A stretch of DNA of 64,000 bases, from positions 4,960,001-5,024,000 of the forward strand of contig NZ_CP104562.2 in assembly GCF_025398155.2 (NCBI RefSeq). Reading direction: 5' to 3'. Made by a program: the position numbers and the translations under genes. The notes under the pieces were generated by a model, which saw only the letters and a list, made by a program, of their open reading frames with translations, was not told the origin of the DNA and ran no database searches. Shown in pieces: positions 53,598 through 62,400 of this stretch. How positions within the stretch are numbered: position 1 is the stretch's first letter; each line of letters starts with the position of its first letter. Origin of the DNA: Roseateles amylovorans. GTDB taxonomy: Bacteria > Pseudomonadota > Gammaproteobacteria > Burkholderiales > Burkholderiaceae_C.

Positions 53598-54380
53598 TCA
53601 GGCGGACTTGGCGGGCGAATAGCTCCTCAGGTGCAGGAAGAATTCACCCATCATCTGCACCCACAGCTGCATCATCACCTGCAGGTTGGCCTGGGTGATG
53701 CCGCCGGCGGCAACGATGTCGAGTTCAAGGGCCACGAAGTCGCCGTGCTGCGCCGCACGGGCGAAGCGTTTGGCACGATGCCATTCGCCGAGCAACCCCT
53801 CCGGCAGCGTGCCCGCTTGAACACGCATCGCGCAGCTCATCGTCAGGTCGGCGAAGCGGCCCGGCGACATCACATTGCCCCACAGGACCTGGAAGCCGAC
53901 ACCATGGCTGGCGCTTTGCAGATGGATGACGCCGTCCCGCTCCACCGGCGTGACGGCGCACCCGGCCGCGCGGATCGCTTCGGCCACGACCGCCGCGTCC
54001 AGAAACGTCAGGACCGCTTCGGTGCGCGCAGCGACTGGCGCAGGAGCTGCAACGGTACTTACGGCCGGGGCGGCGGGCGCGGGAGCGCGCGCGGCTGAAG
54101 CGGCAGGAGCCGAAGTTGCAGCAGCGGCCGCGGGCGCCGAAGGAGATGCGGCGGAAGAAGATGCGGCAGCGGTGGGTAAAGCGGTGGGTAAAGCGGTGGG
54201 TAAAGCGGTGGGTGAAGCGGTGGATGAAGCGACGGGTAAAGCGACGGGTAAAGCGGGAGCTGCAGCAGGGGCCGCAGCCGGAGTGGCTGCGGAGGAAGCC
54301 GCAGGCGCTGCGGATGAGGGAGTGGCACGGCGAGTCGACGTCGCGGTCGCGACCTTCGAGGTGTCAAGGGCTTCTGTCAT
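53598..54380 (-). CDS. YbjN-domain protein with Ala/Pro-rich repeat linker
   Basis: 260 residues. The first half is an Ala/Ser/Pro/Thr/Val linker with a (PTAL)n-like tract encoded by a 12-bp tandem repeat. Residues about 125-258 look like a YbjN/type III chaperone-like fold (AVVAEAIRAAGCAVTPVERDGVIHLQ; 'DLTMSCAMRVQ'; 'ARAAQHGDFVALELDIVAAGGITQANLQVMMQLW'). Final gene of the TPS-ExbBD-TonB-porin operon, 89 bases after the coiled-coil protein. YbjN domains are often chaperone-like; here it might assist the secreted partner. Function is inferred. Confidence 0.82.
   Translation of the reverse strand: MTEALDTSKVATATSTRRATPSSAAPAASSAATPAAAPAAAPALPVALPVASSTASPTALPTALPTALPTAAASSSAASPSAPAAAAATSAPAASAARAPAPAAPAVSTVAAPAPVAARTEAVLTFLDAAVVAEAIRAAGCAVTPVERDGVIHLQSASHGVGFQVLWGNVMSPGRFADLTMSCAMRVQAGTLPEGLLGEWHRAKRFARAAQHGDFVALELDIVAAGGITQANLQVMMQLWVQMMGEFFLHLRSYSPAKSA
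54169..54252 (-). repeat. 12-bp tandem repeat (seven units) inside the YbjN gene
   Basis: Units based on GCGGTGGGTAAA (plus-strand reading) occur at 54169, 54181 and 54193 (perfect) and then at 54205, 54217, 54229 and 54241 (degenerate). In-frame; encodes (PTAL)n on the minus strand. Copy-number change would alter linker length without shifting the frame. Confidence 0.9.
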
Positions 54381-54469
54381 GGGTGTGGTCGCGTGGTCTG
54401 CTGTGTTCAGCGGTGTGTGGCTGGTTCAGCGTTGTGCGGCTGATTCAGCGGTATTGAAAGTGGAGCCGG

Positions 54470-55174
54470 TCATTGGCCACCGGCGGTAGCGGACTCTTGG
54501 ACCGCCCGTGCATCGAACCGGCCCTCATGCAGCCGGTCGCCGTATTGCTGCGTGATCTCGTCATAGCGCACCCTGGCCTTTGCAGCGAAGGGCTGACGGG
54601 CTTCCAGCACCGTTTTCGGATCCAGCGACTCATAGGCCTTCAGCACATCGCGGCCGACCGCATAGAGCTGGTCGTTCTGCGCCTGGCATTGCGTCAGGGC
54701 CAAGGCCTGGCGCTCGGCCTTGGCCGTCAGCCGCTGGCTTTCGGCCTCGGAGGCGCGGGCCAGCTTCAGCAGTTCGTTGTAGGCCTCACGGAACTGCCCC
54801 ACCTGGGTGGCGGCGCGTTCGACCGCCGCCTGCGCCGCCGACTGCGTGTCGGCTGAGCGCTGCACCCCTTGCGCCTGGGTGTCGCGCTCCCGGGCCAGTT
54901 CGGCGCGGCTCTGGGCGAGCTCACGCCGCAGCGCCGCCACCTCCGCGCTGTGGTCCACCACGGGGGCGGTCGGGCGAGCCGTCCCGGCCGCCTTCAGCGC
55001 GGCCAATTCGTTCTGAGCGGACTGCAACTGCACCGTGGTGGCACGCAGTTGGGTACGCAGGCGTTCCTCCATCGAGGGCGACTGCTGAGCCATGGCGGGC
55101 ACGGCGAGGGTCATGGCGGTCACGGTTGCCAGCAGCGGCGGCAGCAGACGGCGGTGCATCCGGGCAAAAGACAT
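54470..55174 (-). CDS. Periplasmic coiled-coil protein of the TPS-TonB operon
   Basis: 234 residues from ATG 55174, with GAGGACG nine bases upstream and a signal peptide (LLPPLLATVTAMTLAVPAMAQ). The mature part is a long Gln/Ala/Glu-rich coiled coil (MEERLRTQLRATTVQLQSAQ; ELAQSRAELARERDTQ). A short C-terminal helix set ends 'YDEITQQYGDRLHEGRF'. Unknown family. Starts ten bases after the porin stop, so it is co-translated with the porin; a structural or chaperone role in the periplasm is inferred from shape and location. Confidence 0.8.
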   Translation of the reverse strand: MSFARMHRRLLPPLLATVTAMTLAVPAMAQQSPSMEERLRTQLRATTVQLQSAQNELAALKAAGTARPTAPVVDHSAEVAALRRELAQSRAELARERDTQAQGVQRSADTQSAAQAAVERAATQVGQFREAYNELLKLARASEAESQRLTAKAERQALALTQCQAQNDQLYAVGRDVLKAYESLDPKTVLEARQPFAAKARVRYDEITQQYGDRLHEGRFDARAVQESATAGGQ

Positions 55175-55184
55175 GGCGGCGTCC

Positions 55185-57077
55185 TCAGAAGCGGGCATTG
55201 AAGTCGATCTGCAGCGTGTCGATGGACACGGGCGGGCCATAGACCTCCTTGGAGGAGATCCAGCGGCCGGTGACCCAGGCATTGCGGTCGAAGGCGTAGG
55301 CGCCGCCGACGATGAAACCGCGGGCATTCGTGCCGCCGCCATGGAAGGTGGAATCGTTGTAGCCGTCCGGCAGCGCATCGGGCTCGATGCGCTTGTAGCC
55401 GGTGAACACGTTCCAGTCTCCGCGCCATTCGGGCGCGAGCGCGCCGAAGGTGGCCATCATCTGGTAGGCATTGCCTCCGCTGCGGAAGGCGGCACGGCCG
55501 GTGCCACCGGAGCCGTCGAAGTTGTTGAGGATGTTGCCGCCCGAGCGGGTGAACATCTCATCCGCGTCGTAAGCCATGTTGCGCAGCAGGTTCACGTCCA
55601 GGCGAAGTCCGTAGCTGCTGGCCACCCGGGTGTCCCAGCGCAGGTTCACATCGGCCAGGCGAAAGCGCGAGGCCAGGCCGAAATACTGCGGCATGGCCGT
55701 GTTGGCCGGGTCCTGCGGATTGAGCGCCACATCGCGCAGCGACATGATGCTGTTGCCGCGCTGCATGAAGGCCGGGCGCGACCAGTCGGTGCTGCAATGG
55801 TCCTCGCCCGCATAGAGCGCGCAGGGGGTGGACCGCTCGCCGCTGATGTGGTGGAAGTCGTAATACGCCAGCGTGCCGCGCAGCTGGTTGGCCGCATCCA
55901 CCTTCCAGGTGGCGCCGGCCTGCAGCCCGAGCAGCCACTTGTTCTTGCTGGCGGTCTTGTCCTGGCTGGTCTTGGGGAAGTCGCTGGACAGGTATTCCAG
56001 CGGGATCAGGCCCACGGTGCCGAACACCTCGAGGTTGCCGCTGCGCTCGAAGGCGCGCTTGAAGGTGCCGGCCACGCCGTCCAGATTGAGGTCGGACGAG
56101 AACAGCATGTCGGTGGTGACGAACGGATTGCCGAAGCGCCCGCCGGTGATCGTCAGACCGGCGACCGGCGAATGGGACATCCAGGCCTGGTCCAGCCAGA
56201 TCGACTTCTTCTCCAGCCCGCCGCCCAGCGTCTGGGTGGTCGACACCGGATTCGCATCGCTGCCGGTGGCCACGCGGATACCGGCCTGGGTCGCTTCCGA
56301 CAGCGCGGCCACCACGCCCAGTCGTGCGCGGGCGCGCCACTGGTTGCTGCGGTCCTGCCGCGTGTTGAGCAGCGGCGGCAGGCTGGCGGTCGTGTTGGGA
56401 TTCACGTCATACGGACTGCCCGCATTGATCGCCGCGAAATTGACTTCCTGATTGCTGTTGTTGCCCCCGTACAGCCGGGATTCATTGCGCACCCGCACAT
56501 CGCCTTCGATGCGGATGCGCCGCGTCCATTCCGGCACCTGGCTGGGCGCCGCCCATCCCTCGGCCTTGGCTTGCGCCATCACCTCGCCGCGGAGCTCCTG
56601 GCGGATCTGATCCTTCACCGTCTCCGGCACATAGGTCACCCGCACATCGCCCCCCGCGGTGCGCGTGGCCACCGCGCCGCCCGTCGCCGCGGCAACCGCG
56701 CTGGAGCCGGCGCCGGCAGCGGATCCCGCCACGCCCGCCCCGGCCACGGCCGTGGCGCCAGCGGCCGCCTTGCGTTGCGCCTGCTGTGCGGCCATGGCTT
56801 CCGTCTGCGCCTGCGCCAGCAAGGCCTCGCCCACGTCCTTGGCGAGTGCGCCGCTCTTGATCAGCCCGCGGATGAGCTGAACCATCGTGCTTTCGCCGCG
56901 CTCGGCCGGGGCGGCGGTGGTGGCGGCAGCGGTCTGCGCGTGGGCCGAGGCACAGGCGGCGACCAGCGTGAAGGCGCCGACGAGCGACACCGCCTCAAGG
57001 CGTCGCACCAACGGACGGCGGGCGGAGCGCACCGTCGTCACCGGCGTGGGAGGGAATCGATCAGCTGTGTGTGTCAT
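55185..57077 (-). CDS. Large outer-membrane porin of the TPS-TonB operon
   Basis: 630 residues, signal peptide to about residue 47 (VGAFTLVAACASAHA). A helical Gln/Ala-rich segment (about 85-115) is followed by a long beta-rich domain with many aromatic-flanked strands (RIRIEGDVRVRNESRLYG; NQWRARARLGVVAAL; 'WITGRWISSKEVYGPP'-like ends). The terminal Phe belongs to 'DTLQIDFNARF', as in trimeric porins. Matches the 'putative porin' family with an N-terminal coiled coil. Lies 148 bases after tonB, so it may have its own promoter. Substrate channel function is inferred; a link to TonB energy is suggested by the neighbourhood only. Confidence 0.85.
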   Translation of the reverse strand: MTHTADRFPPTPVTTVRSARRPLVRRLEAVSLVGAFTLVAACASAHAQTAAATTAAPAERGESTMVQLIRGLIKSGALAKDVGEALLAQAQTEAMAAQQAQRKAAAGATAVAGAGVAGSAAGAGSSAVAAATGGAVATRTAGGDVRVTYVPETVKDQIRQELRGEVMAQAKAEGWAAPSQVPEWTRRIRIEGDVRVRNESRLYGGNNSNQEVNFAAINAGSPYDVNPNTTASLPPLLNTRQDRSNQWRARARLGVVAALSEATQAGIRVATGSDANPVSTTQTLGGGLEKKSIWLDQAWMSHSPVAGLTITGGRFGNPFVTTDMLFSSDLNLDGVAGTFKRAFERSGNLEVFGTVGLIPLEYLSSDFPKTSQDKTASKNKWLLGLQAGATWKVDAANQLRGTLAYYDFHHISGERSTPCALYAGEDHCSTDWSRPAFMQRGNSIMSLRDVALNPQDPANTAMPQYFGLASRFRLADVNLRWDTRVASSYGLRLDVNLLRNMAYDADEMFTRSGGNILNNFDGSGGTGRAAFRSGGNAYQMMATFGALAPEWRGDWNVFTGYKRIEPDALPDGYNDSTFHGGGTNARGFIVGGAYAFDRNAWVTGRWISSKEVYGPPVSIDTLQIDFNARF

Positions 57078-57225
57078 GACGACTTTCGATATTCGGAAAG
57101 AAGCGCCAGCCCCGGTGATGGACCCAGGAAAGGGCCGGCCGCTTCAGGAACAGACTTGGACAAGGACAAGGACATGGACAACGCCAAGGCCAAGGCCGTG
57201 GACATGACCGCCTCGGCGGTCCGCC

Positions 57226-57945
57226 TCAAGGGCGGACACCTCGCATGGCGACGCGCATCGGATAGCGCATGGCGGCCGGTGGACGCTCGTCCATCGCTTC
57301 GAGCTCGCGCACCACGGCCAGCACCATCGGATCGATCCGCGCATTGCCGGTGCCCTGCACCAGCTCGATGCGGACGGGCTTGCCGTCGGCGTTGAGCCAC
57401 AGGTCGAGCCGGATGTCCTCGAAGGCCAGCTGCCGGGTGCGCGCATCGCGCGACAGCGCCTGCTGCAGCCGGCCGGAGACATAGCGCGCATAGGACGCGT
57501 TGCCCAACCCGCCGCCACCGCCCCCGCCGCCCCCGGTCATGCCGCCACCGCGGCCGGACTGGACACCGAAGGCGTCATTGCCGGCCTGTGCCGCGCCATC
57601 GATGGTGACGGGGTCGCCCAGATCGCGGCTCGGATCCGGGGCCTTGTCGTCGCTCACCGGCTCGGCCGGCTTGTCCGGCGTGGGCGCCACCTCGGTGATC
57701 TTCTCGACCTTCTCGGGCACCGGCTCCGGGGGCTTCTCGAGCTCAGGCGGCGGCGGGGGTGGCGGCGGCAGCGGCAGGGACAGCAACGCCGTCTGCGGCA
57801 TCTCGCGCCGCGTGCTGGCCGTGTCCGACAGCAGATGCCAGAGCCCGCCGCCAACCACAACCAACAGCGCCGCGGAAATCAGCCAGCCGCTCCACCGGCG
57901 CCACAGCGCCCGGCCGGCACTCGGGGATTGACGGTTCGCGTTCAC
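57226..57945 (-). CDS. tonB: TonB energy-transducing protein
   Basis: 239 residues. One N-terminal membrane helix (WLISAALLVVVGGGLWHLL), then a Pro/Glu-Lys segment (PPPPPPPPELEKPPEPVPEK) and a glycine-rich stretch. A compact C-terminal domain follows (YARYVSGRLQQALSRDARTR ... IRLDLWLNADGKPVRIELV), corresponding to the TonB C-terminal fold. TonB transmits proton-motive force from ExbBD to outer-membrane partners. Ten bases after exbD in the same operon. Distinct from the general ferric-siderophore tonB loci; no siderophore receptor lies nearby. Confidence 0.9.
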   Translation of the reverse strand: MNANRQSPSAGRALWRRWSGWLISAALLVVVGGGLWHLLSDTASTRREMPQTALLSLPLPPPPPPPPELEKPPEPVPEKVEKITEVAPTPDKPAEPVSDDKAPDPSRDLGDPVTIDGAAQAGNDAFGVQSGRGGGMTGGGGGGGGGLGNASYARYVSGRLQQALSRDARTRQLAFEDIRLDLWLNADGKPVRIELVQGTGNARIDPMVLAVVRELEAMDERPPAAMRYPMRVAMRGVRP

Positions 57946-57955
57946 GCGCTGTCCC

Positions 57956-58366
57956 TCACGCCGGCTTGCCGGTCACCAGGCCGACCTGGTTGAGCTCGAT
58001 GCGCCGGAGCAGATCCAGCACCTCGACCACCTTGGCGTACTGCACCGACGACTCGCCGCGCACGATGACGGGAAAGTCCGGGTTCGTCGCCTTCTCGGTG
58101 CGCAGCCGTTCCTCGAGCTCCGCGATCGTCACCGGATAGGCATCCAGGAAGATCTGGCCCCCGTGGTCGATGGTGATGGCCTTGGTCTTGGGCTTCTCCA
58201 GCGGGGTGGACGAACTGGCCTTGGGCAGCTCGACCTTGATGCCGGGAATGCTGGCATTGCTGGTGAGGATGAAGATCACCAGCACCACCAGCAGCACGTC
58301 CACAAAGGGCGTGATGTTGATGCCGCCGGTGCGCCGCTTGACGCCGAATTTCGCTGCGGTGGCCAT
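57956..58366 (-). CDS. exbD: ExbD/TolR biopolymer transporter subunit
   Basis: 136 residues. A short cytoplasmic head (KFGVKRRTGGINITPFVDV) with conserved Asp23 leads into one membrane helix (VLLVVLVIFILTSNA). The periplasmic peptidoglycan-binding-type domain starts 'PGIKVELPKASSS'. The Asp is the proton-carrying residue (E. coli ExbD Asp25). Starts three bases after the ExbB-fusion stop and ends ten bases before tonB, so the three energising subunits are encoded together. Confidence 0.92.
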   Translation of the reverse strand: MATAAKFGVKRRTGGINITPFVDVLLVVLVIFILTSNASIPGIKVELPKASSSTPLEKPKTKAITIDHGGQIFLDAYPVTIAELEERLRTEKATNPDFPVIVRGESSVQYAKVVEVLDLLRRIELNQVGLVTGKPA

Positions 58367-58369
58367 GGG

Positions 58370-60145
58370 TCAGGCGCTCCGCATCGCACTGACGGGGCGG
58401 ATCTGCCGGCCCTCGCCCTGCTCCTCGGCCAGGCGGGTCGCGAACTCGTCGACAAAGACCGCCATGTCCGCGCCGATCGCCTCCGACCGCGCAGCCAGCC
58501 AGTTATAGCCAAACAGTGCCGGGATGGCGACGCCCAGGCCCGCTGCGGTACACAGCAGCGCCGCGGCCATGCCGGGCGCGACCGAATTGATGTCCACCGC
58601 GCCGGCCATGGCCGCGACCACGAACACCAGCATGATGCCGATCACCGTGCCGAACAGCCCGACATAGGGTGCGCCCTCGATCGTGGTGGACAGCCAGTTC
58701 ATGCGGCGCGACATCTTCTCCGCCTCCCGCACCATCACGCCGTCCATCGCGGCACGGATCGCACCGATGGTGGAGGCCGAGACCGCATTCACGTCGTAGC
58801 CGTTGGCATGCCGCCGCTCGAGTTCCTCGATCGCGACGGCATACAGCCGCCACAGCGGCGAGTCGGACTTCACCTCCTCCGCCACGGTGTTGCGCTTGAC
58901 CAGCGAATCCAGCGCATGGCCCGAGGTCTCGCGAAAGCGCACCATGAAGTCCGCATTGGCGCGCTCCATCGATCCGAAGCTGCGGCCCTTGCCGATCATG
59001 ATGATCCAGGAGATCGCCATCATCAGACCCAGGATCGCCACCACCACCCAGGCATCCAGCGGCATCGCCGCCAGGATGAAGCCGAAGTGGCTCTTGCCGG
59101 CCTGCTGCTCGTCGGCGCCGAACTGGGTCAGTCTCGAATCGGAGCCTTGCGAGACCGCATCCGCCAGCAGCAGCGCATCGGGACGCGCCACCTTGGACAG
59201 CCGCACCTCGTCGATCGAGCCGACGAAGGCCCCGCCCTGCCCGGCGCCGGCATCCGCGCCCATGGAAGCGGCGGTGCTGAGTGCCGGCAGGCCGACCGGC
59301 AGGCGTGCCGCAGGACGACCGCCCACCAGCAACGTCACCGTCTTCGCATCGGCCTTGACCGCCAGGTGCGACCACTGAGCCGCCTGGATCGGCAGGCCCG
59401 GCGCACTGCGCTGGCCGTTGACCTCGACGAACGGAATGCCCTGCTCGATGCCGAGCACCAACTGGCCGCTGCCGTCGCGGCGGGCATAGATCACCTGCCG
59501 ATCGTTCAGGGTGTCGGGCCGGACCCAGGCACTGAAGGTGAACGGCGCGCCGGCGGCAATGGCCAGCGACGGCGACGCGGGCAGCATCAGCGGCGCCCGT
59601 CCGATCTGGGCACCACGTCCGATGACCGTGGCTTCCGCCGATGCGGTGGCCGTCTGCGCATGGTTGCCGTAGGCCGTGGTGTCACGCGCCGGGACGCCGG
59701 TTTCGGCGAAGTGATAGACCAGCGTGTAGTCCGGATCGAAGCTGCGCTGGCCGTTGCCCGAGGCCGGTGCCTTGGCATTGCCGTAATACATCCAGATCTT
59801 CTGGGGGGCGCCGGCCGACAGCGTCGGCACATCCACCCACACCAGCGCCATGCCCAGCAGCGGATCGAACTGCTCGATCTGGTGGTTCAGCACCGTCTTG
59901 TCGTCGGCGGCGACGAAGCGCAGGTCCGCGCCGGTCTCGGACACGCCCTGGAAGCTGAAGTTGCCGGTGTGCAGGCGCAGCAGCACCGGGGTCCGGCCGC
60001 TGTCGCCGCCCAGCGCCGCGCCTTGCGGTCCGGCATCCAGGGTGATGGGCTTGCGGTAGGCCCAGTCGGCTTGCCACCAGGCATGGGACAGCCCGGGCCA
60101 GAGCGCGCCCAGCAACGAGAACGCGAGGAAGAGAAAACGTCGCAT
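58370..60145 (-). CDS. DUF2341 - lectin-like - MotA/TolQ/ExbB fusion protein
   Basis: 591 residues from ATG 60145 (the frame extends to 60280 but a signal peptide, RFLFLAFSLLGALWPGLSHA, starts here). Residues about 25-130 match DUF2341 (WAYRKPITLDAGPQG; 'GKAPASGNGQ'-like end). Residues about 145-330 look like a concanavalin A-type LamG domain (FTFSAWVRPDTLNDRQVIYARRDGSGQLVLGIE). The C-terminal half is an ExbB-type proton channel with three helices, 'GAPYVGLFGTVIGIMLVFV' and conserved Thr in 'LLCTAAGLGVAIPALFG'. A periplasmic binding head is thus fused to the PMF channel. Operon partner of exbD and tonB, downstream of the second TpsB. Confidence 0.92.
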   Translation of the reverse strand: MRRFLFLAFSLLGALWPGLSHAWWQADWAYRKPITLDAGPQGAALGGDSGRTPVLLRLHTGNFSFQGVSETGADLRFVAADDKTVLNHQIEQFDPLLGMALVWVDVPTLSAGAPQKIWMYYGNAKAPASGNGQRSFDPDYTLVYHFAETGVPARDTTAYGNHAQTATASAEATVIGRGAQIGRAPLMLPASPSLAIAAGAPFTFSAWVRPDTLNDRQVIYARRDGSGQLVLGIEQGIPFVEVNGQRSAPGLPIQAAQWSHLAVKADAKTVTLLVGGRPAARLPVGLPALSTAASMGADAGAGQGGAFVGSIDEVRLSKVARPDALLLADAVSQGSDSRLTQFGADEQQAGKSHFGFILAAMPLDAWVVVAILGLMMAISWIIMIGKGRSFGSMERANADFMVRFRETSGHALDSLVKRNTVAEEVKSDSPLWRLYAVAIEELERRHANGYDVNAVSASTIGAIRAAMDGVMVREAEKMSRRMNWLSTTIEGAPYVGLFGTVIGIMLVFVVAAMAGAVDINSVAPGMAAALLCTAAGLGVAIPALFGYNWLAARSEAIGADMAVFVDEFATRLAEEQGEGRQIRPVSAMRSA

Positions 60146-60197
60146 GACTGAGGTCTCCGCGAAAGTCTTGAGTCGAATGAACATGGCGGCTGCCGGC

Positions 60198-61961
60198 TCA
60201 GTAGCTGGCATTGAGATGGAAGGTGAGACGCGGATCGTGTCGATCCGTCCGTTCGCCGGCCCGCAGCGGGTAGCCGACATCCAGCCGACCGCTCAGATGC
60301 GGTCCGAAGCCGAAGCTCGTGCCCAGGCCCAGCGAGAACAAGGTGAAGCGGCTCTGCTGCTCGGGCAGGGGCTCGCGCAGGCGCAGATGGCCGAAGTCGA
60401 AGAAGGTGTAGAACCGGGCGTTCTCGATCGCCGCCATCGGCAGCGCCAGGGGCTGGGTGCGCCATTCCAGCGCGCCCACCAGGCCCACGTCACCCACCCG
60501 CTCGGCGGACAGATAACCGCGCACCGAGTTCATGCCACCGGCGGCCATCTGCTCGCTGGACACCAGCGGCGAATCGCTCGCCTGCACCGCCACCCGCAGC
60601 GCGACTTGCGAGCCGCCTTCCATCGTCAGGCTGCCGTTCATGTCGCCCTTCAGCACCAGGAAGCTGGGGGACGACTTGTAGCGTTTGTAGTCAAACTCAC
60701 GCCAGTCGCTGCCGTAGCCCAGAACGCTGCGCACACCGGTGACGGCGGACAAGGCCACGCTCAACTGGCTGCGCTCCCCCTGGCGGACACCGGCGTAGCC
60801 GAGGGTGAAGGGCGCATAGTCCAGCGGCACGGTGTCACCGGCCGCGCCCACGCGCAGCGACTCCCGATTGCGCTTGAGGTCCAGTCCCAGGCTGAAGCTG
60901 TGCCACCACGCCCCGCTGTCGGGGACGACATAGCTGCCCTTGAATCCCGCCGAGTAGCCCTTGCCCAGCACCGTGGTGCCGCCCAGCGTGGCCATGTTGC
61001 TGTCGGAGACATAGCCCGAGGCCTCGACGCTCCAGGCACTGTCGCGCAGCGGCGCGGTGTAGGCGCCGGAGACGACGTGGGTCTGGCTGAAGTCCTGCGG
61101 CGTCGCATACAGGTTGAGCGAGGCGCTGTGGCCGAGCTGCCAGAGGTTGTCATGACCGACCGACAGGCTCAGGCGCAGGTCCCGGGTGTCCGCGCTCTTG
61201 TCGTTATTGAGTCCGATGCTGGCGCGCCAGGGGCTGTGGTCGTCCACCTTGAGGTCCACATCCATCGTGCCCGGCAGGCTGCCCTGGCGCACCAGGGGCA
61301 TGACCTGGCGCTGGCCGCCGCGGTTGAGGGTGTTGAGCTCCACCTGCGCCTGCTGGAAGTTCGGCACCTCGCCCTCGCTCAGCGACGGCACCTGCTCCCG
61401 CACCGCCTGCAGCGAGGTGTATTCGCTGCCCGTCACCCGCAGCCGACCCACCCGCACCTCGTTGACCAGCAGCACCACCACGCCGTCGACCATCGGCTGA
61501 TCCGGCAGGTCCACATAGGCGGACTGGTAGCCCGCCGCCTGATAGGCCGCGGCCAGCGCGTCCCGTGCGGCCTCGATGTCCTGACGCGTACGGGCCGGGC
61601 CCAGGAACGGTGTCACCGCACGCTCGATGGTGCGGGCGTCCAGCACGGTATTGCCACGGACCAGGTATTCGAAGACATCCACGGGCGACGTGGTCACTGC
61701 CGCATCGCTCGAGATCTGCGTGGCAGCACCGGCGGCCGGAGAGCCCGAGTCGTCCGAAGATGCGGATGCGGATGCGGATGCGGATGCGGATTCGGATGCA
61801 GGCGCAGGCCCAGAGGCCGACGCAGGTGTCTGCGACGATGCCGGCAGCCCCTGCGCCAGCACGGACACCGGCGACATCGCCACGGCACTGACGCCGACGA
61901 CGACCACGCCGCCGAGCATCGCCCGCCATGCCGCCTGACCCGATGGCGGTGGCCCGGTCAT
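60198..61961 (-). CDS. Second TpsB/ShlB-type secretion transporter, paired with the DUF3739 exoprotein
   Basis: 587 residues from ATG 61961, which has GAGGGAG six bases upstream (ATG 61976 is an alternative). A signal segment and an Ala-Ser low-complexity linker (encoded by a hexanucleotide repeat at 61759-61793) precede a POTRA-type region (FEYLVRGNTVLDARTIERAV; 'MVDGVVVLLVNEVRVGRLRVTGSEY'). An Omp85 barrel carries the conserved 'GGMNSVRGYLSAE'. It should export the TpsA2 encoded just upstream. First gene of the TonB-coupled operon, 52 bases before the ExbB fusion. In ordinary TPS, TpsB needs no energy source; here an energising complex is co-encoded. Confidence 0.92.
   Translation of the reverse strand: MTGPPPSGQAAWRAMLGGVVVVGVSAVAMSPVSVLAQGLPASSQTPASASGPAPASESASASASASASSDDSGSPAAGAATQISSDAAVTTSPVDVFEYLVRGNTVLDARTIERAVTPFLGPARTRQDIEAARDALAAAYQAAGYQSAYVDLPDQPMVDGVVVLLVNEVRVGRLRVTGSEYTSLQAVREQVPSLSEGEVPNFQQAQVELNTLNRGGQRQVMPLVRQGSLPGTMDVDLKVDDHSPWRASIGLNNDKSADTRDLRLSLSVGHDNLWQLGHSASLNLYATPQDFSQTHVVSGAYTAPLRDSAWSVEASGYVSDSNMATLGGTTVLGKGYSAGFKGSYVVPDSGAWWHSFSLGLDLKRNRESLRVGAAGDTVPLDYAPFTLGYAGVRQGERSQLSVALSAVTGVRSVLGYGSDWREFDYKRYKSSPSFLVLKGDMNGSLTMEGGSQVALRVAVQASDSPLVSSEQMAAGGMNSVRGYLSAERVGDVGLVGALEWRTQPLALPMAAIENARFYTFFDFGHLRLREPLPEQQSRFTLFSLGLGTSFGFGPHLSGRLDVGYPLRAGERTDRHDPRLTFHLNASY
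61759..61800 (-). repeat. (GATGCG)5 hexanucleotide repeat within tpsB2
   Basis: Five perfect copies of GATGCG followed by GATTCG and GATGCA. In frame, encoding alternating Ala-Ser. Copy-number variation would lengthen or shorten the N-terminal linker without frameshift. Confidence 0.9.
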
Positions 61962-62185
61962 TGACAACTCCCTCATCTCATCGACCCCGTTCCTCTGTTT
62001 CTTTGATTGACGCCGACGTCGTCCACCCTTTGCCTCGGCCAGCCATGCTGGCGGCGACAGATGTCAGCGTCACGTCCCGATACATAGACGGCGCACGAAG
62101 GGAGAAACCACGCGAAGTCACGAAAACTTCATAAAAATCTTCGGACGCAGGTGCCGCACCGCACCGCACTGCCCCACCAGCTCCG

Positions 62186-62225
62186 CTCAGCTCAGCTCAG
62201 CTCAGCTCAGCTCAGCTCAGCTCAG
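62186..62225. repeat. (CTCAG)8 pentanucleotide tandem repeat
   Basis: Eight perfect copies of CTCAG, 40 bases, between tpsA2 and the presumed promoter of the tpsB2 operon. Simple repeats of this kind in other bacteria change copy number by slippage and switch adhesin expression. Here it is non-coding, so any effect would be on promoter spacing or transcription. Confidence 0.95.
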
Positions 62226-62295
62226 CGCCGCGCCAGCCCGACCCAGCGCGCCGCGCCTGCACATGAACCGCCAGGACCGCGCTGAACCCGCGCTG

Positions 62296-62336
62296 AAAAG
62301 GAGAAGGCCCCCGCCGAACCTTCCGGCAGGGGCCTT
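62296..62336 (-). terminator. Intrinsic terminator of tpsA2
   Basis: On the minus strand, a stem AAGGCCCC / GGGGCCTT (eight pairs) continues over one mismatch into GCCG/CGGC around a seven-base loop, followed by TCTCCTTTT. A strong Rho-independent terminator about 65 bases after the tpsA2 stop. Confidence 0.85.
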
Positions 62337-62400
62337 CGTGGTGGACGGCAGTCGCCGTCCGATCGATGGGTTCAGCGCCGGCCCGAGGGCTTGTCCGCGG

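Larger units (their letters stand above)
61962..62400. other. Intergenic region between the TpsA2 and TpsB2 genes
   Basis: On the minus strand this holds, in order: the intrinsic terminator of tpsA2 (62296-62336), the (CTCAG)8 repeat (62186-62225), an AT-rich island with ACTTCATAAAAATCTTC near 62125-62141 that is the best place for a tpsB2-operon promoter, and the GAGGGAG ribosome-binding site. The tpsB2-exbBD-tonB genes are thus transcribed separately from tpsA2. Confidence 0.6.

Noticed and set aside
55092..57395. A 767-codon plus-strand frame opposite the porin
   Set aside because: Shadow of the porin and its neighbours; no recognisable features.
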